In this document: positions 10,970 through 21,905 of the stretch, one piece after another
Layout of the letters: each line of letters opens with the position of its first letter
Numbering within the stretch: the first letter of the stretch is position 1
Assembly: GCA_027475525.1 (NCBI GenBank)
Contig: JAMWFC010000113.1
Coordinates: forward strand, 2,468,001 to 2,532,000
Direction: 5' to 3'
Length of the DNA stretch: 64,000 nt
From: Macrolepiota albuminosa
Taxonomy: Eukaryota; Basidiomycota; Agaricomycetes; Agaricales; Agaricaceae
Position numbers and translations under genes: made by a program
The notes under the pieces: generated by a model
The model's database searches: none
What the model saw: only the letters and a program-made list of their open reading frames with translations
What the model was told of the DNA's origin: nothing

Positions 10970-13424
10970 TCATAGTTGAGTAAACTGCGGTGTTGCTAGC
11001 CCTTTTGTAAACATGTCAGCTATATTGTTCTTCACATTTACATAGCACATGGTGATTTTGCCAGATGTGATATGTTCTCGCAAGAAGTGATATTTTATAT
11101 TGACATGTTTGACTCTGAAATGAAGGAGTGGGTCTTCTGAGAGATTTATTGCTGAGTTATTGTTGCAGAGAATTGTAGTTGCTCCTCCTGGCACATGACC
11201 TAGAGCGTCTATGACCATTCATAGCCAGATGCACTCTTGGGCTGCTTCAAATGCAGCCATGTATTCTGCTTTACAGGAAGAAGCGGCCACCATGCGTTGT
11301 TTTCTTGTACACCAAGAGATTGCTCCTGACCAGACATATCCACCCATGCTTCAACACATGTCTAAGCAGTTTGCCCAGTCCGAATCCATGAAGCCAGTAA
11401 GGTGTATTGGGATATCTCCTTCTAGACATAGTCATAAATTGCATGTGACTTTCAGGTACCTCACAACTTGTGTTGCAGCATGCCAATGGGTACCAGTATA
11501 GCAGTCTAGGAACTGTGAGAGTTGCTGTACTGCATATTGAATGTTGGGCCTCATAGAGATGGCTATCCACAGTAGGCCCCTGACCAGACTCCTGTATGGG
11601 AATGCATGTTAACCTCTTGAGTTCCTCGTGACTCAGTTTTGTATGATCTACATGTCTCAGTTTTAATCCAGGATCCATTGGTACAGAGAGAGGGGAAGCA
11701 TCTGATTGGCCATATTGAGAGATTAGTCAGTCTATGAGTACTGTCTGAGATAGAAAGACTTGTTTGTTGTCTCAATCCCATTGGATTGCCATCCCAACAA
11801 TGTGGCAAGGTACTTCAAGGTTGGAGATGGTCCAAATCTCCTTTAGGTGCCGTTTGAAGTACTCATTTTCTGCTGCTGAACTTGCAATTGACAAAAAATT
11901 GTTGACATATACTCCTGCAATCACCACACCTCTGTCAGTCTTTCTATAGTATAAACAAGCCTCACTTTTCAACCTGGTGAACCCAAGGCATTTCATGACA
12001 TCATCAAGTGTCTTGTTCCAAATACATCCTGCTTGCTTCATATCATAGATTGGCTGTAGCAATTTGCAAATCCAGCATTCCTTTCCTTCTTCTTCAAATC
12101 CCTTTAGTTGCTGCATATAGATTTGTTTGTCTTCAGATAGGGTTCCATTCAAGAATGCTATCTTAATATCAACTTGTGTTGCATCCCAGTTGAGTGTCGC
12201 CACCATATAGAGGAGGATCTACTAAAATTCCGTGTGTGCTGTTAATGAGGTGGTCTTGTTGTAGTCTTTTCCTCGCACTATAGTGAAGCTCTGTAGAACA
12301 TGACATGTTTTAAGTCTGGTAATATTACCTTGCTCATCGTGCTTGATTGTAAACATGACATGTTTTGAGTCTGGTAATATTACCTTGCTCATTGTGCTTG
12401 ATTGTAAAGACAGGTCACCCTTTGAAGATCTTCTGGTCATGTGGAATCTCCTCATGTGGCACCAAGACCCAGACACTCATTTTATGCAATGAGTCTATCT
12501 TGTCCTGATAGGAGGCTTTCCACTTTGAGCTATTTTCATTGATAGAGCTTTCCCATTTAGTGTCCAATGCATTCTTTCTATGCACCCCATGTGGGCCAAA
12601 GTGTACAGGGCTCCAACTTCAAGGGTAATCTCTCTAGACTTGTACCACTTTTTGTGTTCCTCTCTGTTCAGTTCCCCATCACACCCAGTGCATAGAGTTT
12701 TCAGTTCTTCACCTGTCTCATTCTTCTGAGCCAAGATCCAGGATTGAAGCTCACTGAATGCATTATCTTTGGATTTGAGTGGAATGGACTAGGGTTTATT
12801 AGAATAATCATCCACAATATTTATAACATAGACGTTCCCAGTACATGATATTACCACCACTTGCCCTGCCAGATCTACCCACACCTTTTTGAGCCTCTTT
12901 GTAGCCTTATGTCCTTTACCCTCCTCCCTCCTTCTTGGTACAGGCATTTGTGTCTGCTTTCCAAGAATACAATTGTCACATTGTGGAGGTTTTGAGTCAA
13001 AGGTCTTGAGTGCACCTTCGATCATCCTAGCATGCACCATCTGTATGATGGCCTGGTAGTTGGCATGGCCTAATTTATTGTGCCAGATAGTGATATTTGG
13101 AGAGATGTGGATGGCATATGCTTGGTCAGCAAGTACGTTCAGTGCATAGAGTTCTCATTTTGGGACTAGTGTGGCAGTAGCGATGATGGACTTTGTGGAT
13201 GTTTTGATGAGAGTGGTGCCAGTATCCTTGAAAATCACAGTAACTCCTGCTTGCTTTACTATCTTACTAACAGATAGGAGATGGACAGTTGATTTTGAGA
13301 CATGAAGTGTGTTTTCAAGTTTGAGGTAAGTTCCTTCATCTGTCTGAAGGCATATGCTTCTTATGCCTGTGGCAGCTATAGCTGAGCCCCCTACACCTTG
13401 GATGGATCTCTCTTGGATTGGCAC
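10970..13424 (-). pseudogene. copia pol remnants (integrase, RT, RNase H)
   Basis: In minus-strand order: pre-integrase zinc region (HNKLGHANYQ, then CDNCILGKQ), then the integrase start WVDLAG with INIVDDYS. A later integrase part follows (EVGALYTLAHMG, IERMH). The reverse transcriptase lies at 12206-11772 (NWDATQVDIKIAFLNGTL) and the RNase H tail at 11218-10970 (NNNSAINLSEDP, DMFTKGLAT). The usual RT active site YVDD reads YVNN (VYVNNFL near 11905). Frames are broken repeatedly, and a 55-bp imperfect tandem duplication lies at 12303-12412. The polyprotein cannot be functional. Confidence 0.88.
12303..12412. repeat. 55-bp imperfect tandem duplication in copia pol
   Basis: Two adjacent copies offset by 55 bp differ at a few transitions. 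Unlike the 77-bp duplications this looks like an old genuine duplication. Confidence 0.7.
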
Positions 13425-14752
13425 TAGAGTGGTGAAGTTGCTAGAGTCAGGGATATGTGCACAGTCGCTCCAGAGTCAAGATAAAAAGGTGATGAAGTCA
13501 ACAGGGAGTTTTCAGCAGTTTGATTGTGATTGGTATGATTACACCAATTAATTCTCACTCTATGTTGATGCTGCTCCTCCTCAACCATAATCAAGGTATC
13601 AAACTCCAGAGACTCAGCATCCTCAAAATTGTTTCTGGGAATGGCATCTGAAGCAAGACCTGCAAACTCAGCTTGTGGTGGTGTGCCAGTCGCACTCTGA
13701 GCAGAGATGTATGCAGCAATAGTTTCAGAGTCCCCTTTGATGGTGAAGGCCTTGCCTCCTGATAGAGTGATGGTAATCTTTGATGTAGAGTTCTTCTTAT
13801 CCCATCCTTTGTATTGTGCCTCAAAGTGCACTATCCTGCTCTTTCGAGACTTTTTGACAGTCTTGCCCTCCATGCCACCACCCTTCAGAATGCACCAAGG
13901 TAATGTATGTCCAGTGTGACTTGCCCAGCCCCTCAATTTATATCCGGTACAGATCAGTCTATTATATTGTGATGTCTTTGCTGTCAGGATAGTTGGTGTT
14001 GTGTCAGCAGGTATATTGTTGCTTTTATCCACATCTAGCAGTGTCTGTTTGCTCTTCAGAAAATGTTGAATCTCTAAAGGACCATACTTCTTGACATCAG
14101 CAGCCATGGTAAGATCCTGAAATATGATCAATTGTATGTGGGCATAAGATTTATCAGAGAGAGATAACAGGACTGCAATAGATTGAAGAAGTTCTTTTGT
14201 GATATTTCTAGCCTCAAATGCCCTGTTTATCTTCTTACAGATCTCATCAGCTGTTTTGATCAGGGATTGCAAGGGTGAACACTTTGTGGTAAGTGCTTCT
14301 TGGAGCAACCACATCTGTTTGGACCAGTACAGCTCCTCCATGATGGTCCTTCAGATGTGTCCATAAAGCCACTGGGTCTCATATTTCTGCACATAACTTC
14401 TGTTCTGATGATGAGATTGTGCGCTTTATAAAGGAGCATGTCAGGCAGTTATTACTTATCCAGGCTCAGTGGGCCCACGATTTGTATGTCAAATGTGGGA
14501 TGGAGGTTGGTTAAACACATACTCCTATAATTGAACCATTGATAACTCAAGATTCATATTGTAGGACAATTATTTCCACCTCCCATTGTCCTTGTCCAGA
14601 AGATGCCCTGTCCAGATTGCAGTAACCTTTCTGACTGGTAATATCAAAGAGTTTGCCAAATTATTGACCTTGCACATCTCAGCAATCTGTCCTGCGTCAG
14701 GGCTCAGGGTAGTATGTATTGTCACAGGGGGATTTGTATTCTGAGTAGTCAT
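13425..14752 (-). pseudogene. copia gag and protease remnant
   Basis: The first frame starts at 14752, and a 305-codon open segment runs 14341-13424. It carries gag-type helices (ELLQSIAVLLSLSDKSY), a degenerate zinc knuckle near 13900 (GHTLPWC, then KGGGMEGK), and the protease active site FYLDSGATVHIS near 13460. The protease Asp is present. Frameshifts before 14341 and after 13424 separate it from the rest of the polyprotein. Confidence 0.85.
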
Positions 14753-14905
14753 TTTGTTGTTTTGCAGAAAAACTCATAGAGATCATAGAGAAGAGATTTT
14801 TCACAAGTTGCATGTGAATATTACCCAAACAGCTGGTCTGGTCACAAAAACAAGAGAGATATCAGATTCCAAAGATTTTGTACTGCTTAATGTATGGAAC
14901 AGCAA

Positions 14906-14917
14906 ATGCCCATAACC
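14906..14917 (-). promoter_or_regulatory. copia primer-binding site candidate
   Basis: Immediately inside the 5' LTR the minus strand reads GGTTATGGGCAT. Position supports a primer-binding site; the tRNA species is not assigned. Confidence 0.5.
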
Positions 14918-15175
14918 TGTTGGAATCTGAACCTATATAACACAGATGTCCATAAGTAATTATCTAATGTATAGTCAGTTTAATATTATATAGGTGTATG
15001 TGTAGATTAGCTCACCCTCAGTCTGTGTTAGAAATGACTGAGGATGTTTGTACATATCTAGAAGAATATATAAGTACCTATCATCCATTGTCCTCTTTGT
15101 GACAATGGATGTGATATGTCAAATGAGATAAAGCAACTGTGATATGAGTTTGGCCCATTACCTCAACATTAACAG
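14918..15175 (-). repeat. copia 5' LTR
   Basis: Direct repeat of 10665-10931 with TG...CA ends. GGTTA follows it as the target duplication. Confidence 0.92.
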
Positions 15176-16816
15176 GTTAGAGAAATTGAAATTCCTGAAG
15201 ATATGTTTGGCACCCAAAGCTTGTTAGAATCCCTTCCAATTTCAATGCATATGGCTGGTCAATGTCTGATACATCTTTGAGAATAGTTGAGGCTGCACTT
15301 AGTGCTTCTCAGCATGATGGGTTCTCACTGATTGCTTTGTCATTATTAAAGACATTGCCACCATTCTTCTTTTTATTCTGTTCTGCTTCACAATGTTCAA
15401 CCACAGCCTTATAGATATCCTTCTCAATGTCTTCCTCAGTTCCATCATTGAATAACTATTCTTATTAAGAGGATTAAGCAACTCATTGATATCCATCCAA
15501 TTGTTGCACTGAAGAACTCCAAGATTCTTAAGATGAGTTAAGACCTGTTGAACTTTGATGTCTGCTGTGTTAATAGATCCCATAGAGCTGAGAAGAGGTG
15601 AGATGGAGACAGATTGAGTAACAATAGGCTTGTTGGAAGGTGAATTGAGAAGTTCATTTGGTAGAACACCAGACTTCTTCTAACAGTTCTGAATGGTTGT
15701 AGTATCCACCTTATTCTATGCAGTGGCAGCCATGTGCATGGCTTTGAGAATGTTGAGATCATATATTTTGGCAAAGGAGATGTCACTGTCATAGCAATTG
15801 ATGGCACAATTCATGAAGCAGGCATGGTAATGAGCTTTGAAGCAGTGAATAATGCCAGCATCAGCTGGCTGAATGTGGGCTGTGAGATTAGGGCTAAAGT
15901 TTTCAATGTGAATGTTTACAAGAGTCATCAGGAGGAATGTGTGTGCTGAAGTTGTCCTGCAATAAAAGGATATAATGTCTGTCATGCCACAACTTAGCAT
16001 CCCAGTCATGGATCCATTCCTGATAAAGTACTGTCATCATTTCCACACTAAGTGCACAAAGGCATTTCTGCAAGGTGGCTCTACCTTTCTGAGTGTAGAT
16101 AAGGAAACCTATTTCTACCAAGGTGGGTAAACTGCACAAGTCCTGAACTCTAGAGGCTGACATATATGCACTGTCTATTGTTTTACTGTGATTCTACTAA
16201 AAAAAAAAAAGTACTGTCACCATCCAGGCCTTTGTATTCCAAATTGGGCTCCTGTCTTTTGCTGGAAGGCTCATAGATATCAAAACTTCCCAATAATAGT
16301 AGGTAGGAGCTTCTTAGTACCAGTAACATACATTGTAAATGCAAAAGTCAACTACTTTTTATTTTCTTTCACATCAGACATCTGTTTTGTTATGAGGCCA
16401 CAGTCAGGTGGCATTCTGTAGTAAATATAAACATCATTCCTAAAGAAGCACCTATGCCCCAAAGAGTCCAGTCTTATCTATTTTAAAAATATCTTTTAGT
16501 TGGTATTTATATTTAATGATCAGCTTCTGAATACATTTACATTTACATTCAACATCTTGAAGATCCACAGAACCTGCCTCTCAATGACACTTGAAATTTT
16601 GTAAGACACATCACTTTTTAAAGCAATCAAGCCATCCCTCACTGCAGTTAATTCCTTTATTGGCTGGCACTCCTATAAGATCTGCAAAGCAATTCCACTT
16701 TTCTTTGATAATGTCTCCATGGAGTTCAATTCAATCTGACATAGCCTTATAAACCCATAATTTAGGCATTTTGTTGACTTCAGGGTATTCTATTTGCCTT
16801 TCTCACTTTGCATTAC

Positions 16817-17258
16817 CTGCTTGGGTCAGGAGACTCCTCATTTCTTCCCCTTTTCACTCTTTATTTCTTTACTCTCCTTTCATTCATTTTTTATATTTTT
16901 TCTATCATTCTCTCACTTTACTGTTTCTATTCTTTCAACACTGTCTATTAGTACTATTTTCAGCCTTTGAGGTGCTTTGATTCTTTAGCTATCATTCAGA
17001 CAAGTGTAGGCCCTTTAACACCACATACAGACCACTTATATAAACCAGAGTTTGCCAGAGTTTGCTCCTTATTTGTGCAATTGTTTGTATAGGCAATTTT
17101 TGAGTTTTTGAGGTTCTCTTGTTCTATACAGTTGTTTCCCATGCTTCAGAGGCCCCAGAAGCATCAATCCTAGCATAGGAAATCTACAGACTTGTTTTTT
17201 TTTGATCTCTTTCTGCCAGCTATGTGACTGAGCTATAGCCTCCAGAGGTCACCCTTAT
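16817..17258 (-). repeat. R repeat copy R2, inserted in the pogo transposase
   Basis: Aligns with R1 and interrupts the pogo coding sequence between ALRRG and the segment preceding RQIEYPEVNKM. Flanking TA bases on both sides could be a target duplication, but exact ends are uncertain. It is shorter than R1 because the duplicated LAEGDPK part is missing. Confidence 0.65.
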
Positions 17259-17413
17259 GGTTTGTCCTCTTCTCAATGCCTTAGCATATTGCATCCAATA
17301 CTTATTCTCATTTTTAGCCAGTCTAAAATCAATGGTTGATTGAGGCAAAAATTAGAATACATTTTGTTCCAATGTTCTGCTGTTTGCCTTGACCCAACTT
17401 GTTTTGGTGATGC

Positions 17414-17945
17414 CTGTAAAAGTGACTTCTGGAGGCTATGGCTCAGTCATACAGCTGGCAGAGAGAGATCCAAAATATATTAGAGTATATACTAACAATA
17501 TCATAATAACTACTCACTAAGCAGAGGGAGATCCAAAGAAAACAAGTTTAGAGATTCTCTATGCCAGATTGGATGCTTCTGGAGCTTCTGAAGCATAGAA
17601 AACAACTGTACTGGACAACAAAACCTTAAAAACTTGAAAATTGCCTAAACAAATAAGTATACAAATAAGGCAGGAAAACTCTGGACTTTGGAGGTCAGAA
17701 AGGCAAACTGTGGCTTATGTAAGCAGTCTAGAAGTGGTACTAAAGGGCCCACACTTGTTTGAATGATAGCTAAAGAATCAGAGCACCTCAAGGGCTGAGA
17801 GTAGTATTAACAAATAGTGTTGAAAGAATAGAAACAGTAAAATAAGAAAATAAAAGAAGAAATAAAGAAACAAATAAAAGGAGAGTGAAGAAATAAGAAG
17901 TAAAAGAAGGAGGAAATGAGGAGTCCTCTAATAATATCTGCTTCC
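17414..17945 (+). repeat. R repeat copy R3, inverted relative to R1 and R2
   Basis: Reads in the opposite orientation to R1. The plus-strand frame VTSGGYGSVIQLAERDPK continues to LYARLDASGASEA and ENSGLWRSERQTVAYVSS, matching R1 residue by residue with a few stops. Together with R2 it forms an inverted pair around 156 bp of pogo sequence. Confidence 0.7.
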
Positions 17946-18345
17946 TCCTTTATCTAGGCACAACTTCTTTACCACACTTCTCTTATCAACACCCCTTCCT
18001 GACCTTCATCAAATCTTGCTGTTTAATTCATTTCTGACTTGTTCTCTGAGACCTGCCCAGGACTTCCTCAAACATTTAGCATGCACAATGCATATTTTCC
18101 AGATAGTAGCCATAAACTGTGTTTGCCACTGATCAACTTTTGGATGTCATTAGCTGTGTAGGTCTTTCTAAGTTCATATCCATGACAACAGACAGAAGAA
18201 ATCAATTTATTAGTCAGATATCTACATATATCTACATTTTTCAGACTAAGTATAGGTTATAAGAGCATTACTGAATTTCCCTGCAAACCAAGTTGGTGGA
18301 TAACTCAAACTCATGGGTTTTAAGAGGTTATAAATTATGAGAGCA

Positions 18346-18368
18346 ATGAGTTATAAGGGGTTTGACTA
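18346..18368 (-). repeat. pogo terminal inverted repeat, right
   Basis: Reverse complement matches 10202-10224. TA lies immediately outside. Confidence 0.8.
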
Positions 18369-18373
18369 TATAT

Positions 18374-19110
18374 ACAACTATTGAAATGTAAAAAAATCTA
18401 TCAGAGATTTTTATTATATATTTTATATCTATTCAATAATTGCCATTACTCAAATCTATTATCTGTTACAAATTCTCCACAAATATGTTATTCATCACTC
18501 AGAAACCAAGCGATAAATAACAGATACTATACACAACTATTTAAATATAAAAAATCTATTAAAGATTTCTGTCATCTATTTTTATATTCAAATGTTCAAT
18601 GATTGCTATTACTCAAATCTATTATCTGTCACAAGTCCATTACAAATCCAACACAAATCTATCATTACCAGAAACCAATAGATATATAGCAGATTCTATA
18701 TACAATTATTCAAATGTAAAAAATCTATTGGAGATTTCTGTTATATATTTTATATTTGTCAATAGTTTCTGTTACTCAAATCTATTATCTATCAGAAGTC
18801 CATTACAAATCCATTATAAATCCATTACAAATCTATCATAAATCACTTAGAAACTAATGAATAAATAATAAATACTATAGACAACTATTCAAATGTAAAA
18901 AAATCTATTAGAGATTTCCATCATACATTTTATGTCCATTCAATAGTTGTTATTACTCAAATTCATTATACATTACAAGTTTACAAGTCCATCATAAGTA
19001 CATCACAAATTTATCAAAAATCTGTTATTAATCACTCAGAAACCAATAAATAGATAACAGATTTTATACACAACTATTTAAATATAAAAAGTTTACAGAG
19101 ATTTTTATCA
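18374..19110. repeat. AT-rich satellite, about 4.2 units of 159-189 bp
   Basis: Units start at 18374, 18533, 18702, 18881 and 19070 with ACAACTATT-like sequence followed by an AAATCTATYRRAGATTT block. Successive unit lengths are 159, 169, 179 and 189 bp. The growth appears to come from short CCATTACAAAT sub-repeats in each unit. No protein coding is supported. The array begins directly outside the pogo element. Confidence 0.85.
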
Positions 19111-19837
19111 TATATTTTACAGACATTTGCAGCTATATATTCTATTATACATTGTAGAGTCTTGCTACAGTGTAGCAAACTCTGCTGGACATGTATCATA
19201 TAATACAAAACAAGCTCTACTATAATATATGACATATATCTTTGTAATGTCTTTATATAAAATATCAAAGTAGATATAAAATATATTTTAAAAAGAAGCA
19301 GTCAAAGAAAAACAGAGTGAAAGAACAACAAATAAAGATTATAAAAACCCCACTAAGCAATAGCAAAAGTGGAATGGAGTCAAAGTCTGGAGCATAAAAA
19401 TAAATTAGCAAAAATAGAAATGAAAAAAAAAAAAATTAAAAAAATATTACAATGCCATGCATAACACTGAGATGGGATGTTGGTAGATAAACATTGCCAA
19501 GCTCTCTTGACAAGAAATAAAGTGTCAAGTCCAGAAAAGTGGAGCAATGTCAAGGCCTTTAAGATTATGTAATGCAGATAGTACCAATTAAATTGTTTCT
19601 AGAGAAAGTCAAACCTTCTATGGATATAAAAAAGGAATGTAGCAGACATGTTGTGTAGAGTATAGTAACAAAGATAGTTATGCAATGTAGTCGAGGATTG
19701 TTAAATGCAGGCAGGCAGCTTTGAGATCAATAGAAAAAATATAAACTATGAGCAGAAATCACAAAATACAAGTTTTTATGCACAATTAGATTTTCTACTG
19801 CTTGGGCTTTCTAGCACTCCTCAGATGGCTACACTAG
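19111..19837. other. AT-rich spacer with nothing recognised
   Basis: Contains A-runs near 19425-19443 and no frame or repeat that can be supported. Confidence 0.5.
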
Positions 19838-20165
19838 CTCAAAAAACTGCCTCAATATTTGGCCTTTTTGGAAAGATTCACATAGTGTGCAACAATTACC
19901 TGAGCTAAAAATTGTGGAATTCACATGACATACAACTGCATCCTGGCTTGATAAGAATATATATACTGGCTCAAAACTGCCCCAATGTTTGGCCTTTTTG
20001 GAAAGATTCACATGGTGTGCAACAATTACTTGAGCAAAAAATTGTAGAAAATCACATGACATACAACTGCATCCTGGCTTTATAATGATGTATAAATCAC
20101 ATGATTTGAATAAGAACTCATGTATGAATAGATCAAACAAAATATTCAATTATTGGGGCAGTTTT
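19838..20165. repeat. 132-bp imperfect tandem duplication at a Tc1 end
   Basis: Sequence starting CTCAAAAAACTGCC at 19838 recurs at 19970 with a number of differences. The block adjoins the Tc1 transposase remnant and probably represents the element's terminal non-coding part, since GGGGCAGTTTTTTGAC lies next to the coding end near 20155. Confidence 0.6.
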
Positions 20166-20192
20166 TTGACCTACTTTAATTTACTTTAAATT

Positions 20193-20465
20193 TCATATCC
20201 AGTACTTGGTATGGCCTCCATTTGCCTTTATAACTGCTTTGATCCCTCTAAGCATGCTTTCTATGAGGCTTTGGGATACCTCTGATAGTATTTCATTCCA
20301 CTTCTTGACTACTTTCTCCTACAACTCATATACTTTTTTAGAGGATACCTCATACTCCATTCCAACACATGCAGCCCCATATCATTAAATTGTTTCCTCC
20401 TCCATGCTTGATAGTTGGTGTAGTGATGCGGTCAGATAGTGGTTCTCCTGGAATTTTCTATACAT
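20193..20465 (-). pseudogene. Tc1/mariner transposase remnant with internal deletion
   Basis: The minus strand begins with PGEPLSDRITTPTIKHGG and NNLMIWGCMCWNGV, which is the region after the second catalytic Asp of Tc1-type transposases. It then jumps to the C-terminal part KKVYEL, EKVVKKWNEIL, SLIESMLRGIKAVIKANGG and HTKY. The segment between, with the remaining catalytic residues, is deleted. Upstream it is cut by a family A LTR end at 20466. It probably belongs to the same group as the N-terminal fragment at 3749. Confidence 0.8.
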
Positions 20466-20516
20466 TGATGATGCCAACTATGGTTGGGTGTGCTGGACAT
20501 TTATGCAGTACAACAC
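20466..20516 (-). repeat. Inverted 3' end of a family A LTR
   Basis: About 50 bp starting TGATGATGCCAACTATGG match the reverse complement of the family A LTR end. The rest of the LTR is missing, so this is a truncated fragment joined to unrelated sequence. Confidence 0.7.
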
Positions 20517-20758
20517 CTGTAACTGGTGGTTACGAGATAGAACAGTCTTGTGTGGATCACACAGTGTTAAATCAGACCACTATATCGGATTTGACTAGTA
20601 TGTAGAGTGAATACAAGATGTTGTCTTACATATTACTCTACTGCATGCATATAGTGTTGTTGACACTAGTAACATGTGTGATGCTCCGTTACATACCCCT
20701 CAATGAGACCAAATACTTGGTCTTAGAAAAGGAGTTGACCTGGAAACCATATGCATGA
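20517..20758. other. Spacer with nothing recognised
   Basis: No frame, repeat or element end could be identified between the LTR fragment and the next LTR. Confidence 0.5.
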
Positions 20759-21826
20759 TGATAGGCTTCTACTTGGACTGAGTGCATCAAGGGGCACATT
20801 ACAGGCCTATGGACATAGGCCATACTTGAGACCCTAGCAATCCTCTTAGACACAGGAAACCACGGACCTTAGCGCTCAATTATAGGTGCTGTTTATTAGT
20901 CTAAACCACCACTACTAAGCCTTTAGCATATACTACTTATTGACCTTAGAGGATTAGGAGACCAAGGACTCAGGGCGCTAGCACGATAGCAGGGACACAA
21001 CTTTGACCAAACCCCAATCAGTTCTATAAAGGGGTTAGCATTAGGCACTGCTATGGGACAAGGCACTTCAATCAGAAGTCTAAAGAATCAGCAGTGACAG
21101 AACAGGATATACTCTAGCCTGACATTTTATCCATCAAGAATTGATACCAGGTTTAGCACTGACAGCAGAACTCACAGCGTCTGTCGAGGATTTTCCAACC
21201 ATACCCTGCAAAGGCCTGGCCAATCGGAATTACACTAAAAAGTGAGCAGACTCATACAAAGTTTAAGTCAGTTTAGAGTCGCTGTAGCCAATGGGCTATA
21301 ATGCCATTGGTTGCCATTGCCCTATGTGTGCCGGTCGCTGTTAACAGGTTGCTGTTACCTACAACCACGAGGAGAGGCGCTAATTGGTAGTGCTGTGAAT
21401 GGACTTATTTTAAAAAATATAGTAGCGCATAGTATAAAAGATAGCTACTCTGAATGTACATGACAACAAATCGTAACTGCTTGAACACCCAGTTACACTT
21501 AGTGTTCAAATTGTGCTAGCTTTCCCTGACTTCATCACGAAGTCAGGTGCTAGCCTTGTTTATCTTGTCTTTGTCATTTACAGTGCCACCTACAGGCACA
21601 TTACGCTGCGCTACTTGTCTTTTCTTCTATATCTCTGTGTAAACTACAACACTTACCATCTGCCAGGTAGCACCTGAGGCGCTATCATCTAGTACATTGT
21701 TCTATCACCTCTGCTTGAGCACACCGGGACTCTGTTGGGACTCCTCATAACTATGCACGCCAAGCGCTGGAGATGGCATTGTACTGTATATATGTCCAGC
21801 ACATCCAACTACAGTTGGCGTCATTA
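20759..21826 (+). repeat. Family A LTR (5' LTR of element 1)
   Basis: Starts TGATAGGCTTC and ends GTCATTA. 1068 bp, and it aligns end to end with the 1071-bp LTRs at 35084 and 47906 but has lost most CpGs. Confidence 0.9.
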
Positions 21827-21905
21827 TTTTAAAGCCCACTGCAAGGGGTTCTATTGAGACAGAATTTTGCTGGAAACTCAAGCCCAGTGACAGCGCTGCC
21901 TCCTG

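Larger units (their letters stand above)
10665..15175 (-). mobile_element. Ty1/copia LTR retrotransposon, complete but decayed
   Basis: Bounded by LTRs of 267 bp (10665-10931) and 258 bp (14918-15175) that start TGTTGGAATC and end TTAACA. Both sides carry the 5-bp target duplication GGTTA (10660-10664 and 15176-15180). The protein order on the minus strand is gag, protease, integrase, reverse transcriptase and RNase H, which is the copia arrangement. The LTRs differ at many positions by eye, so the insertion is not recent. It landed inside the last codons of the pogo transposase. Confidence 0.93.
10620..17411 (-). pseudogene. pogo-like DDE transposase, split and decayed
   Basis: Pieces read in order on the minus strand. 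An N-terminal DNA-binding part lies at 17411-17259 (LDWLKNENKYWMQYAKALRRG), followed by the R2 insertion. It continues from about 16810 with WVYKAMSD and SEGWLDCFKK. The catalytic core shows IDKTGLFG near 16470, LLLQDNFSTHI near 15980 and HIQPADAGIIHCFKAHY near 15860, which fits the D-D-D triad of pogo transposases. The C-terminal part ends at the copia insertion (KLEGILTSFGCQTYLQEFQ, about 15180) and resumes beyond copia with TLTQFFTSKNV and a stop at 10620-10622. Many stops, shifts and an A-run near 16200 show it is inactive. Confidence 0.82.
10202..18368 (-). mobile_element. pogo-like DNA transposon, interrupted by copia and R insertions
   Basis: The ends are inverted repeats of about 23 bp. 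The left end is CAGCCAAACCCCTTATAAC and the reverse complement of the right end is TAGTCAAACCCCTTATAAC. Each is flanked by TA (10200-10201 and 18369-18370), the expected pogo/Tc1 target duplication. Inside, a decayed DDE transposase runs on the minus strand. A complete copia element sits near its 3' end, and R repeats lie in or beside its 5' part. Without these insertions the element would be roughly 2.7-3 kb. It is CpG-poor and dead. Confidence 0.85.

Noticed and set aside
12303..12412. 55-bp tandem duplication as another assembly join
   Set aside because: The copies differ at several transitions and lie inside a decayed copia element, so an old genuine duplication is more likely than a kept k-mer overlap.
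18374..19110. CRISPR-like array
   Set aside because: Units are long, diverged and lack short identical repeats with unique spacers; the context is a eukaryotic genome.
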